A stretch of DNA of 64,000 nt from Thioalkalivibrio sp. ALE31 (lineage in GTDB: Bacteria > Pseudomonadota > Gammaproteobacteria > Ectothiorhodospirales > Ectothiorhodospiraceae). Shown here one piece after another: positions 37,891 to 48,231 of this stretch (positions are counted from its first letter, which is position 1; every line of letters begins with the position of its first letter). Below the pieces are notes generated by a model. That model did not search any database, was not told where the DNA came from, and worked only from the letters and a program-made list of their open reading frames with translations. The position numbers were made by a program, and so were the translations under genes. The DNA lies in assembly GCF_000377405.1 (NCBI RefSeq), contig NZ_KB905024.1, positions 1-64,000 of the forward strand. The letters are read 5' to 3'.

Positions 37891-38625
37891 TCACGCCCTG
37901 CGCAAGCGCAGAATGAACGAATGGCTCAGCCATGCCCCGGCGACCGGGACCGACTGCAGCACACCACGGGTGCCCCGGTTCTCCAGCAGTGGCTGCAGGC
38001 GCGCGAGACGCCCGGGTGCCAGCGGCAACCAGTCCAGCTCCAGCGCCACCAGACCCGCGGCCTCGGCCGTCGCGCGCAAGGCGGCGGGATCGTCGTAGCG
38101 CAAATGCGGCGGCTGTCCCCGGCGATGGCGCCGCCACTCCCGAAGCGCCGTGGGCAGACACCGCAGGTTCAGCGCATCGACCCAGGCCTCGCCACCGGGA
38201 CGCAGGACCCGCCGGATCTCCGCCAGTGCCGGCGCAGGCTCCGACAACGCCTGCATTACGCCAAAGCAGAGTACCCCGTCGAACGCGGCATCCGGCAGCG
38301 GGAGCTGCTGGATATCCGCCGCCAGCCACGGGATCGTCGGATTGCTGCGATCCCTCGCCTTCGCCAGGGACGGGGTGGAGTAGTCCAGCCCCCACACCGC
38401 ATGACCCTGCGCATGCAGCATCCGCGTGTAGGTACCCGCGCCACAGCCGATATCGAGCCAGCGTCCGGGCGCATGGGCCGCGTCCCGCCAGAGACGCTCG
38501 AACTGCCGCACGCGGCTGTTCAGGCCGGTCGGCGTCCAGCCGGCGATCCCGGCGTCATCCTCCAGGCTCGCTCCGCGTTCGAGGAAACGCTGGCGCCAGC
38601 GGCGCTCGAATCCGGTGTCCTTCAT
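37891..38625 (-). CDS. class I SAM-dependent methyltransferase
   Basis: This 244-residue Methyltransf_11-type protein has the SAM-binding motif GRWLDIGCGAGTYTRML (about 54-70), the acidic strand-end LDYS, and ADIQQLPLPDAAFDGVLCF. Substrate is not evident; similar enzymes occur in polysaccharide and quinone pathways. It is 13 nt downstream of the GAF-domain gene on the same strand, so the two are probably co-transcribed. Confidence 0.85.
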   Translation of the reverse strand: MKDTGFERRWRQRFLERGASLEDDAGIAGWTPTGLNSRVRQFERLWRDAAHAPGRWLDIGCGAGTYTRMLHAQGHAVWGLDYSTPSLAKARDRSNPTIPWLAADIQQLPLPDAAFDGVLCFGVMQALSEPAPALAEIRRVLRPGGEAWVDALNLRCLPTALREWRRHRRGQPPHLRYDDPAALRATAEAAGLVALELDWLPLAPGRLARLQPLLENRGTRGVLQSVPVAGAWLSHSFILRLRRA

Positions 38626-38638
38626 GGCACCCTCGCCG

Positions 38639-39361
38639 TCATTCCCGCCCCTCGCTCACCTGGCCGATCAGTTCGGTCGCGGCCGTCAGCACATGATCGC
38701 GGGAAAACCCGGCGCGGCTCATCTCGTCGTACAGCGTGCGCGCGAGCAACCGGGCCACGCGCTCCGGTGCGTGGGTAATGGGCCCCGTCGCCGCTCCCGG
38801 CTGACGGGCCAGCGCCATTTGCGTGAAACTGGTGCGCAGCAGCCCCTTCAGCCGATGGACCAGTACGGACTTGGCCACCACCAGCGCCAGGATCGATGCC
38901 ATGCGCAGATCCTCCTGCGTCAGCCGCCGCTGATCGCGCGGGGAATCAATATTGATCACACCGATCACCTCGCCATCGAGCACCACCGGCACCGCGATCA
39001 CGTCGACCGCCTCCACCTCGTGGCAACGGCGGGCGTCGCCGGCAAATTCGGAATGGTGGAGATCGTTGATCAGGAGTCCTTTGCCGGATGCGGCGACCTG
39101 TCCCGCGATGCCGGTCCCGAAACGCTGGGACTCCCCGTAGGCCTGCGGCACGAGCGCCCCCTGGTGCGCCTCGACCCGGAGGCGTGGTTCGCCGGTCTCC
39201 GGATCCTGTTTGACCAGCATGATCGAGCAATGCCGGCAGTCCATGGCGTGGCCCACCAGGACCGTCAACTGGTGCAGCCCCTTCTCCATGGACTCGGCTT
39301 CTTCAACAAACCGGGCCAGCTCGAGCAGGTGCTCGTCAAACGCCTCGAAGGCCTTGTTCAT
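38639..39361 (-). CDS. GAF-domain protein
   Basis: This 240-residue soluble protein has a GAF domain at about 20-165 (CSIMLVKQDPETGEPRLRVEAHQG, GTGIAGQVAASGKGLLINDLH, AVPVVLDGEVIGVINIDS). A helical C-terminal region of about 70 residues has no recognisable output domain. GAF domains bind small molecules such as cyclic nucleotides. It probably acts through a partner. It precedes the methyltransferase gene in the same unit. Confidence 0.8.
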   Translation of the reverse strand: MNKAFEAFDEHLLELARFVEEAESMEKGLHQLTVLVGHAMDCRHCSIMLVKQDPETGEPRLRVEAHQGALVPQAYGESQRFGTGIAGQVAASGKGLLINDLHHSEFAGDARRCHEVEAVDVIAVPVVLDGEVIGVINIDSPRDQRRLTQEDLRMASILALVVAKSVLVHRLKGLLRTSFTQMALARQPGAATGPITHAPERVARLLARTLYDEMSRAGFSRDHVLTAATELIGQVSEGRE

Positions 39362-39467
39362 CTCCCGGGATCCAAGGAAGGTCGGTCAAACGAGAGTAGC
39401 AGCGGGATTTCCCGACAGGTACCCGCCCCGGGCCATGCCGTCTGCGCGACCGTGAGCCGACACGAAA

Positions 39468-39502
39468 AACCCCCGGTCTGGCGAAAAGCCAGCACCGGGG
39501 GT
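39468..39502 (-). terminator. intrinsic terminator downstream of the VanZ/ligase gene
   Basis: Minus-strand transcript from the preceding gene would form a long stem (ACCCCCGGT with ACCGGGGGT, extended by CTGGC/GCCAG) around a TTTTC loop. A run of T follows. It begins 12 nt after the stop codon at 39514. Confidence 0.8.
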
Positions 39503-39513
39503 TACCGGCCAGC

Positions 39514-42500
39514 TCAGCTGGCTCCAGGCCCGGCCCGCGCCGAAACAGCGTTAGCATCCAAACCGGCTCGCAGCGGCGCCGACGCCACGCCCAGCAACAG
39601 CGTCAGGTAAAACAGCAGCGCGATTCGTGGCGAGAAGAACAGCGTGCTGAACAGTCCGATAGCCAAGGCCCCCGTAAGTGCGGCGGCGGCCCCCAGCGCC
39701 ACCCGATCGCCCGTCAGGCCACGCCGCAGCAGCAGGACGAGGGCGGCCAGGGTGAGCCAGACGAAGGCCAGCAGGCCGAGCCCGCCCTGGTCGAAGTAGA
39801 TCTCCAGCCACTGATTCTCGACGCGCCATGGCCAGAGGTGATCCGTGGTGAAGTACCAGTGGCGGCCCAGGTGCCGGAAATCGCCATTGGCCACATATTC
39901 GCGACCGGCCGAATCCCGGATCTGCACCCTGTAAAATTCGACGACAGACTGCTGACGTGCGTCGACTGCCAGCGACAGCACGAGGCCGCGCTGGAATGGC
40001 CAGGGACGCGTCTCCATGGGATCCAGATCGAAGGCCCACTGGAAGCTCTGACGCCCACCATCGTCCAGGCGCATCCCCTCGCTGCGACAGACGAAGGAAT
40101 GGCGGATGGGCTTCTCGCAGATGAACACCCGGAATCCCGCTGGCCGCTCGCTGGCCGCCTCCACCGTTACGGTAAAGCGCCGGTCACGGGGCAGGCTCAC
40201 GCGCTGATTCACGAACAGCGAATCGCCGCCCCCGATCTGCAGGCGCGGCACATCACCCTCGTGGGTGAACGCCAGGTTCCCGGGTACGCGCCCGTCGCGG
40301 TTACCCGTGCGATAGTGCTCGGGGAAACTGCCGACACCCCGGCCCAGAAGCGGCGCCAGCGGCCCGGCACCGGGTAACTCGAGCGCGGCACGCCAGTGAT
40401 CCAGGCGACTGCCGAAGTCGCGTTCGATCTGACCCAGTCGCTGTTCGGCAAACCCGCCCAGCGTCGTGCCCGCGATCAGCGCAATCGCCACGACCGGCAA
40501 CAGCACACCGGCCACCACGGCCCCGGCCGACCGCATGCGCCCATGCATTGCCGCCAGCAGCATCCCGGCCGCCAGCACCGCAACCGCCACCGCGAGTCCC
40601 AGATACCCGCCGCGCGAATAGGTCATCGCGACCGCATAGGCGGTCCCGACCGCCAGCACGGCCGATCCGGCGAGCAGTACGCCGGGGCGCTGCCGCCAGC
40701 ACCAGACCAGAGCGAGCGGGAAGGCCAGCACCAGGAAGGTCTCGATGCTAGGGCCGCCCGCCTGCATCTCGGAGAAGATCCCGGAGAGGCGATAGCCGCT
40801 GTCGAAGTTCAGCAGGCCGGGATAGGTGATCCGCTCGCGCACCACGAAGGCCAGCTGCGCCAGCAGGGCGAGCCCCACGCCCGGGAGAAACCAGCGTGTC
40901 ACCTGCTCCCGGACCGGAATGGGCGCCACGCGCAACACTGCCAGCAGCACCACCGCCCACAGCAGGCCCTTGGCGACCCGCAGGGCATTCCAGTCGTGGG
41001 CAAAGTGCACCGCTGCGCCGGGGTTCCAGCCTCCGGGCGGCCACAGGGCCAGCCCCAGGCCGATCAGGGTGGAGACGACCAGCAGCCCCAGTGGCCAGCG
41101 GATCCCGCGCGGCAGCAGCGATACGCCCGCATGCAGCGCATGGGGCCCCCGCCACAGGGCCACGGCCAGGGTCATCAGCAGGAACAGATCCAGCTCGGAG
41201 ACGAACAGGCGCCCGTGGTAGAGGGTCAGGTCCAGCGTGGCCAGCAGAACCGGGATCACGACCAGCCAGGCCTGCGGGCGCCAGGCCAGCAAAGCGGCGT
41301 AGGCCAGCAACCCCGCGGCCAGCGCGACCGGCGCCACCGGCCAGGTCACCGCCGCCAGCACGGCCACCAAAGCCAGGAGACCGCCAAGGGCCTGCCGCAA
41401 CCGCTGCAGAGAACCCTTGACGGGGCCGGGGTCGCTCGGTCCCGGGCCAGCATCGAGGGGCCCGGCTCGCGACGCCACGACCGGTTGCGCGACACCCGCC
41501 ACGCTCGCGCGTTCCAGCCACTGCAGTGAGGCCGCCATGAGCCCGGCCGCCAGCCCGGCCAGGACCAGGCTGGCCGGGTCCGGTCGGGCACCGTCCACAA
41601 ACAGCTTGGCGGCCTCGACCGCCAGTGCCAGCGCACCCCCCGCGACGACCGCCAGCAGGTTCAACGCGGCCGGTTGCAGTGGATGACGCAACTGCCAGAG
41701 CCAGACCAGCATCCCCAGAGGCGCGTACATGGCCAGGTGCAGCGCGGTACTGCGCAGGGCGTGGATCTCGTCCACGTGGTAGTGGTAGTAGAACGGCCAC
41801 AGGTTCAGGTCGGCCCACTGGGCACGGACCGCCTCCCCGTCGGCGTGAAACGCACCGAAGCCGTGGTTGAGTGCGACCAGCAGCAAGGCATAGGCGACAG
41901 CGCCGGTCACAAGCAACGGGGTGGCGAACTGCTGCAGCGTCCGGATCACGCCATGGGGATGCGCGGGCAGGCGCCGGAACAGGACGAGGCCGATCCCCAT
42001 CCCCAGTGCCCGCAGCAGCACGGAACGTCCTTCGGCAATCCCCGACAGAGTCGCCAGATTCAACAGCTCCAGCAGGCCCGCCAGCAGCAGGGCCAGGGGA
42101 ATCCCGGCCCCTAGCAGCGAAGCTCCGCGCCGCTGCAGCCAAAGCGCCAGGAGCAAGCCCACCGGTACACTGACCACCACCTCCAGCGTCAGCCAGCTGA
42201 TACAGCGGAGACCACCCGTGCAGGCGCCGGCCGCCACCCACCAGCCCCAGGCATCCGATGCCAACCGGGCCCGCAACTCGTCCGCGGCCAGTACAAAGTC
42301 AAAGGGGACGAAGCCAATCAGCACGTAGAGCGCGGCATAGACCACCAGACCGGCGGTCAGGGTCTGCGCACCCGCGCCTTCCAGCACCTGCCGCCAGCGC
42401 ACCAGCGGATCGCGCAGGGCCAGCCAGACGAGCGAACCGGCCACGGCCCCGGAAAAGTTACCGGCAATATCGGCGCCCGCGGGGTGCCGATAGGGCAGCC

Positions 42501-42849
42501 AGACCTGCAGGAACTCCACGCTCGCCGTAACCGCCAGCCCCAGGGCTGCCACGAAGGTGAACACCGCAAACGCCGTCAGTCGATTCCGGCGGCCATGGGT
42601 CAGCCAGGCGGTCCAGAAGAACCCCAGCGGCAGGAACATCAGGGCATTGGCCATAAACTGCTGGCGGCCGCTGGTGCCGGGGCCGGTCAGGCTCATGCCG
42701 CGGTAGATCTCCCAGGCGCGTTCCAGACTCATCGAGCCGAATTCGAACGGCAGCAGCGTCAGATAGATCGCCGCCCCCAGCGACAGCCAGGCCCACAGCG
42801 CACAGGTGCGCAGGGACAAGGGCTCGTCTGCATTCGCCATCGCGTTCAT
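39514..42849 (-). CDS. VanZ-like / O-antigen-ligase fusion membrane protein
   Basis: This 1111-residue polytopic membrane protein has repeated VanZ-like membrane modules (about 15-145, 165-290 and 310-435; the motif MANALMFLPLGFFW is near 66-79). A Wzy/WaaL-type ligase region runs from about 490 to 850, with TYSRGGYLG at 743-751 and GRGVGSFPEHY at 837-847. A soluble, beta-rich domain (about 862-1000) interrupts the last helices (1022-1095). Ligases of this type join polysaccharide repeats or transfer glycan to proteins or lipids in the periplasm. VanZ and ligase genes are frequent in exosortase loci, and the three-part fusion is unusual. Confidence 0.8.
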   Translation of the reverse strand: MNAMANADEPLSLRTCALWAWLSLGAAIYLTLLPFEFGSMSLERAWEIYRGMSLTGPGTSGRQQFMANALMFLPLGFFWTAWLTHGRRNRLTAFAVFTFVAALGLAVTASVEFLQVWLPYRHPAGADIAGNFSGAVAGSLVWLALRDPLVRWRQVLEGAGAQTLTAGLVVYAALYVLIGFVPFDFVLAADELRARLASDAWGWWVAAGACTGGLRCISWLTLEVVVSVPVGLLLALWLQRRGASLLGAGIPLALLLAGLLELLNLATLSGIAEGRSVLLRALGMGIGLVLFRRLPAHPHGVIRTLQQFATPLLVTGAVAYALLLVALNHGFGAFHADGEAVRAQWADLNLWPFYYHYHVDEIHALRSTALHLAMYAPLGMLVWLWQLRHPLQPAALNLLAVVAGGALALAVEAAKLFVDGARPDPASLVLAGLAAGLMAASLQWLERASVAGVAQPVVASRAGPLDAGPGPSDPGPVKGSLQRLRQALGGLLALVAVLAAVTWPVAPVALAAGLLAYAALLAWRPQAWLVVIPVLLATLDLTLYHGRLFVSELDLFLLMTLAVALWRGPHALHAGVSLLPRGIRWPLGLLVVSTLIGLGLALWPPGGWNPGAAVHFAHDWNALRVAKGLLWAVVLLAVLRVAPIPVREQVTRWFLPGVGLALLAQLAFVVRERITYPGLLNFDSGYRLSGIFSEMQAGGPSIETFLVLAFPLALVWCWRQRPGVLLAGSAVLAVGTAYAVAMTYSRGGYLGLAVAVAVLAAGMLLAAMHGRMRSAGAVVAGVLLPVVAIALIAGTTLGGFAEQRLGQIERDFGSRLDHWRAALELPGAGPLAPLLGRGVGSFPEHYRTGNRDGRVPGNLAFTHEGDVPRLQIGGGDSLFVNQRVSLPRDRRFTVTVEAASERPAGFRVFICEKPIRHSFVCRSEGMRLDDGGRQSFQWAFDLDPMETRPWPFQRGLVLSLAVDARQQSVVEFYRVQIRDSAGREYVANGDFRHLGRHWYFTTDHLWPWRVENQWLEIYFDQGGLGLLAFVWLTLAALVLLLRRGLTGDRVALGAAAALTGALAIGLFSTLFFSPRIALLFYLTLLLGVASAPLRAGLDANAVSARAGPGAS

Positions 42850-43013
42850 GTGGCGCTCGGGGATGGGGCCGGGTCATCACTGTATACCCGGTGGAGTCCG
42901 CGGAGCAGTAGCGCACAGGAATCGCGACAAGCGTCACGAACCTTTACACCGGCAAGGCCGAACCCTCTCGTATGCCCCGTTGAATCCCGACAAGTCAGTG
43001 AGTTGCAGCGCAA

Positions 43014-43029
43014 TGGCACGATTGCTGCT
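43014..43029 (+). promoter_or_regulatory. sigma-54-type promoter of the PEP-CTERM gene
   Basis: TGGCACGATTGCTGC has the invariant GG and GC exactly 10 nt apart. The -24 box is consensus and the -12 box (CTGC) differs by one base from TTGC. It lies 38 nt before the PEP-CTERM start codon. Sigma-54 control with PrsK/PrsR is known for PEP-CTERM systems. Confidence 0.6.
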
Positions 43030-43067
43030 TCGGACGGGACCCAGGATGCCAACAAGGGAGTCGCAGC

Positions 43068-43853
43068 ATGAAAGGACCACTCGCTATTGCACTGATCGCC
43101 GCGGGGGCGATGCTAGCCGGAACCTCGGCCCAGGCCGCGTTCATCACTTATTTCGGAGAGGATCTGAACAACTCGGCGACCGTTCCGTTGTCTGAGACCC
43201 CCAACTCCGATGCGGCCGAAAGCGCCTTTCTCGGGTCGCTCAGTGGCGTCGGAACCGAGGACTTCGAAGGCTTTGCCACGGGGACCACTGCGCCACTGAA
43301 TCTGACCTTCCCCGGCTTCGGTGGTGGCACGCTTGACGCGACCCTTACGGGGGACGGCCGCATCAAGACCGTCTCCGAGGGCAGCGCCTTCGCTGGTCGG
43401 TACTCCGTATCGGGCACCAACACTTGGCGGGCCGATGCGACGGGAGACGACGGATTCGGCGTGGACTTCGGACAGGACATCGCCGCCTTCGGGTTCTACG
43501 GGATCGACATCGGGGACTTCGGCGGGCAACTGCTGATCAATTTCAACCTGAGTTCGGGAGGCGTCCACCAGGAAATCGTCCCGCACACCGTGGGATCCGG
43601 CGGATCTACGGACGGCTCGGTCTTCTACTTCGGCGCAATCGCCTCAAGTGAGGACTTTCTGTTCACTTCGCTCGACTTTGACCTGGTCGCAGGGCCGACG
43701 ACCGACATCTTCAGCTTCGACAATATGACCATCGGTGAACTCGAACAAGTTACGCCAGTCCCGACGCCCGGCACTCTAGTATTGTTTGCTAGCGGTTTGC
43801 TGGTAGCCGGATCGATGCTCTGGCGCCGCAAGCGGTCCGACAGCGGCAGCTGA
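43068..43853 (+). CDS. PEP-CTERM sorting-domain protein
   Basis: This 261-residue exported protein has a signal peptide (about 1-24, ending SAQAA). The mature domain (about 25-225) is glycine- and aspartate-rich and predicted beta-rich. A C-terminal sorting signal follows: PVPTPGTLVLF at about 233-243, a hydrophobic helix and a basic end WRRKR. Thr replaces the usual Glu of the PEP motif. Exosortase A is expected to cleave here and export the protein with the exopolysaccharide. AAGGGAG at 43054-43060 precedes the ATG. Confidence 0.87.
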   Translation: MKGPLAIALIAAGAMLAGTSAQAAFITYFGEDLNNSATVPLSETPNSDAAESAFLGSLSGVGTEDFEGFATGTTAPLNLTFPGFGGGTLDATLTGDGRIKTVSEGSAFAGRYSVSGTNTWRADATGDDGFGVDFGQDIAAFGFYGIDIGDFGGQLLINFNLSSGGVHQEIVPHTVGSGGSTDGSVFYFGAIASSEDFLFTSLDFDLVAGPTTDIFSFDNMTIGELEQVTPVPTPGTLVLFASGLLVAGSMLWRRKRSDSGS

Positions 43854-43868
43854 AACATCCACCACGGA

Positions 43869-43904
43869 GATCTTCGACGGGCTCTGTACCACCCGTCGAA
43901 GATC
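43869..43904 (+). terminator. terminator-like hairpin after the PEP-CTERM gene
   Basis: GATCTTCGACGGG (43869-43881) and CCCGTCGAAGATC (43892-43904) form a perfect 13-bp stem with a 10-nt loop, followed by GTTT. The T-run is short, but the stem is strong and it lies 15 nt after the stop codon. Confidence 0.65.
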
Positions 43905-43977
43905 GTTTCGTCGCAAGACCGGGGCGACACCGAACGATGGATTCGATGCCTCCCTGCGAGTGCATCCCGAACCGCTG

Positions 43978-45297
<1,320 letters not shown>

Positions 45298-45345
45298 GCG
45301 GCACCCCGGCGGGGGCCGTTCTGTCCCTGGACCTCATCCGGCTCC

Positions 45346-45370
45346 GGGAAACATGGTATCCATGTTTCCC
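45346..45370. other. perfect hairpin between two exopolysaccharide genes
   Basis: GGGAAACATGG (45346-45356) and CCATGTTTCCC (45360-45370) form an 11-bp perfect stem with a 3-nt loop. It lies directly after the stop codon of the beta-helix gene, which shares base 45370. It has no T-run in either direction, so it may be an mRNA-stabilising or protein-binding structure. Confidence 0.4.
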
Positions 45371-46791
45371 TATTGGCAGGGCGCGCAACCCGGCACGCGC
45401 GGCCCGATCCCCTCCACGCGCCCCGGATTGGGACCCGGCGGACCGGCATAGGCTCCCCAGACCGGTCGTTCGCGCAGGCGGCCATTGTAATCGCGATCCG
45501 CGCCCGCGATTGCGGGCGAACTCACGCTGTCTCCACGTTCCTGCAAACCGCCCGCGCGCGGGTAGAGATCCAGCTCATCCAGTCCCGCATCCGGTGCCTC
45601 CAGATACCGGGCCGCGTCTTCCCGCGGTGCGGTGTAGTTGTGGTCACCGGCGATACCGCCTGAAAGCTGCAGGGGGTTCCCGGCAAACACGGCATTGCCC
45701 TCCACCACCTGCTCGTATGCCTGGTCGGGCTCGTCCATCCGAATCCCGAACCCGCTTGCCAGGACCGTGTTGTTCACAATGCGGACCTCGCGAGGCAGGT
45801 GATTGTGCGGGCGGACCAGCACCGCATCGCCGACATCATTCACGAACAGGTTGTCGTGGATCAGGAGGTTGCCCTCGCCCTGGAACAGTCGCTCGTGCGG
45901 GTTCTGATAGAACAGATTCCCTTCAATGCGATAGCGGTCTTCAGACCCCGGGCCGGTGGGCGGGAAATGCCCCACCAGCAGATTGGGGCGGGCCCGGGCC
46001 CCGTCGCTCCCGCGTTCTGCCTTGTTCAGAAAATTGAAGCGAATCCGCGTCTCGCGCGGGCCCGGGTCCTGATCCGGAATCATCTCCCTTTCCGTCTGGT
46101 GCTTGATCTGGATGTTGTACCCCAGAGTGCGGTGCACATGGTTGTGCTCGATCACGCCACCGACAAACGGGCTGGTGCCATCCGGCTGTCCGAGATACAT
46201 CCCGGTACCCACATCATGGATCTCGTTGTGCCGGATCACCCAGCCCCAGGCCGGCACGCGCGTCGTGATCCCCGTGTTGCCCTGCGAACGGTCATAATGG
46301 CGGATGGTCAGGTGCTCCAGCGTCACGTGATGCACCCCGTCACCGCGCGCCTCCGCCACCACCCCCGCAACCGGTTCCCCGCCGCCATCCAGCGTCAGAT
46401 GCCGGATCACCAGATGTTCCGCATCCACCAGGCTGATCGTGTTCTCCCCACGTCGCCCGCGCAGCACGGCCGGCTCACCCGCCGCCGGCCCGCTGATCAC
46501 GATGGGCCGCTCCGGCGTCCCGCGCACCCCGTGCAACCGCAGCGAACGCGGATAGTCCCCCGGCTCCAGCTGCAACCAGTCACCGGGCCCCAGCGCAGCC
46601 ACCGCCGCCCGGTAGTCCTCCGGCCCAGCCTGAACGACATTCCAGCCCTCATCCGGCAGACCACCGCCAGGACTCGCCGATACCGCCTCAGCGACGATAC
46701 CGGCAGCGGCCACCGGCATCCAAAGCAGCAAGACGCACGCCGCAAACATTGCGCAAAGCCACTTAAGCAGTACGTGCTCGAAACACCCCAT
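45370..46791 (-). CDS. exported right-handed parallel beta-helix protein
   Basis: This 473-residue protein has a signal-like N-terminus (hydrophobic 8-27, ending MPVAAAG). A beta-helix follows, seen in the repeating pattern HLVIRHLTLDG, HHVTLEHLTIRHY, WVIRHNEIHDVGTGMY, GVIEHNHVHRT, LLIHDNLFVND and VRIVNNTVLASG. Such folds occur in pectate or alginate lyases and C5-epimerases, so an exopolysaccharide-modifying role is likely. The start at 46791 is preferred because GAGG lies 7 nt upstream and it places the signal at the N-terminus; an ATG at 46890 would add 33 residues. Confidence 0.78.
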   Translation of the reverse strand: MGCFEHVLLKWLCAMFAACVLLLWMPVAAAGIVAEAVSASPGGGLPDEGWNVVQAGPEDYRAAVAALGPGDWLQLEPGDYPRSLRLHGVRGTPERPIVISGPAAGEPAVLRGRRGENTISLVDAEHLVIRHLTLDGGGEPVAGVVAEARGDGVHHVTLEHLTIRHYDRSQGNTGITTRVPAWGWVIRHNEIHDVGTGMYLGQPDGTSPFVGGVIEHNHVHRTLGYNIQIKHQTEREMIPDQDPGPRETRIRFNFLNKAERGSDGARARPNLLVGHFPPTGPGSEDRYRIEGNLFYQNPHERLFQGEGNLLIHDNLFVNDVGDAVLVRPHNHLPREVRIVNNTVLASGFGIRMDEPDQAYEQVVEGNAVFAGNPLQLSGGIAGDHNYTAPREDAARYLEAPDAGLDELDLYPRAGGLQERGDSVSSPAIAGADRDYNGRLRERPVWGAYAGPPGPNPGRVEGIGPRVPGCAPCQ

Positions 46792-47071
46792 CACCGAACC
46801 TCGGTACCGGTATGCGGATTCACGCAGTTCGTGCCGCACCCGTCTTCTGGATCCAACGATGAGCGCCTCCCACTCGGTTGTCACGCGCAAACCCGCATCC
46901 CGGATCTAACGAGCTATTCACGAACGGTGCCGCGCGTTCCTGCCGAAACGATAAAGTGATTCGACAGGGATCCGGACCGGGCCGACGAACCCGACAAGGA
47001 TGCCGAGCCGCGCCCGTTGGCGTCGTCGCGAGCGGGCCCGCCCATGCGCCCACAGGATGTCTCGATAGCCC

Positions 47072-48226
47072 ATGACTGCCCAGCCGCAATGCGAAATCCT
47101 GTGCGTGGTCGGCGCACGGCCGAACTTCATGAAGATTGGCCCGGTGATGCGCGCGCTGACAGACGCCGGCATCAGTGCCCAGCTCGTGCATACCGGCCAG
47201 CACTACGACCCGGCGATGAACGAGCGTTTCTTCACCGATCTGAACATCCCGTACCCGGACATCAACCTGGAGGTCGGCTCCTCCTCCCACGCCGTCCAGA
47301 CCGCCGAGGTCATGAGCCGCTTCGAACCGGTACTCGACCGCCTGAATCCACAGGCCGTTCTGGTCGTGGGCGACGTAAACTCCACCATTGCCTGCGCCCT
47401 GGTCGCGGCCAAGAAGGGGATCGGCGTCATCCACGTAGAGGCCGGCCTGCGCAGCTATGATCGACGCATGCCGGAAGAGATCAACCGGGTCCTGACCGAC
47501 CAGATCTCCGATCTCCTGTTCACGACCGAAGGACACGCCATCGACAACCTCGCCCGCGAGGGGATCGATCGCGAGCGCGTCCACTTCGTCGGCAACGTGA
47601 TGATCGACACCCAGCTCCACAACCTGGACCGGGCCGTCCCCTGGAGCGAATCCCTTCAGGCCGCGGGCGTGGACCCGGCCCGCTTCGCCCCGGACGGCGC
47701 CTATGGCGTACTGACCCTGCACCGCCCGTCCAATGTCGATGATCCGGCAACCCTGGAACGCCTGATCACCACCCTCGCGAGCATCGCCCGCGAGCTGCCC
47801 CTGGTCTTTCCACTGCACCCCCGTACTCGTGACCGGCTGCGGGCATCCGGGCTGGAACATCACCTGAACGAGGCGGCCATCGCGGTACTGCCACCAGCGG
47901 GCTATCTGGAAATGCTGGGCCTGATGAAGGACGCGCGAGTGGTCCTCACCGACTCCGGCGGCATGCAGGAAGAGACCACCGCCCTGGGCGTCCCCTGCAT
48001 CACTCTGCGGGAGAATACCGAGCGGCCCATCACCATCGACGCTGGCACCAATGTCCTGGTTGGCAACGATCCGGAACGTCTGCAGGCCGCCTTTCGCGAG
48101 GTCATGGATCATGGAGGCAAGAAGGGCTGCATCCCGCAGTACTGGGATGGCCGGGCCGGGGAACGCATCGCGGCCGTCCTCGCCCGATGGCTGGGGCACG
48201 AGCCACGCGCCCGCGCCACGGGCTGA
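47072..48226 (+). CDS. wecB: UDP-N-acetylglucosamine 2-epimerase (WecB-type)
   Basis: This 384-residue non-hydrolysing epimerase converts UDP-GlcNAc to UDP-ManNAc. Family segments are GARPNFMKIGPVMRAL (14-29), HTGQHYD, VVGDVNSTIACALVA, HVEAGLRSYDRRMPEEINR and LTDSGGMQEETTALGVPC. It is upstream of a deacetylase and divergent from the beta-helix and dehydrogenase genes. Together with the dehydrogenase it could supply UDP-ManNAcA. Confidence 0.93.
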   Translation: MTAQPQCEILCVVGARPNFMKIGPVMRALTDAGISAQLVHTGQHYDPAMNERFFTDLNIPYPDINLEVGSSSHAVQTAEVMSRFEPVLDRLNPQAVLVVGDVNSTIACALVAAKKGIGVIHVEAGLRSYDRRMPEEINRVLTDQISDLLFTTEGHAIDNLAREGIDRERVHFVGNVMIDTQLHNLDRAVPWSESLQAAGVDPARFAPDGAYGVLTLHRPSNVDDPATLERLITTLASIARELPLVFPLHPRTRDRLRASGLEHHLNEAAIAVLPPAGYLEMLGLMKDARVVLTDSGGMQEETTALGVPCITLRENTERPITIDAGTNVLVGNDPERLQAAFREVMDHGGKKGCIPQYWDGRAGERIAAVLARWLGHEPRARATG

Positions 48227-48231
48227 CCACC

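Noticed and set aside
45346-45370. Intrinsic terminator between the beta-helix and dehydrogenase genes
   Set aside because: The stem is perfect but no T-run follows on either strand, so it is listed only as a hairpin.
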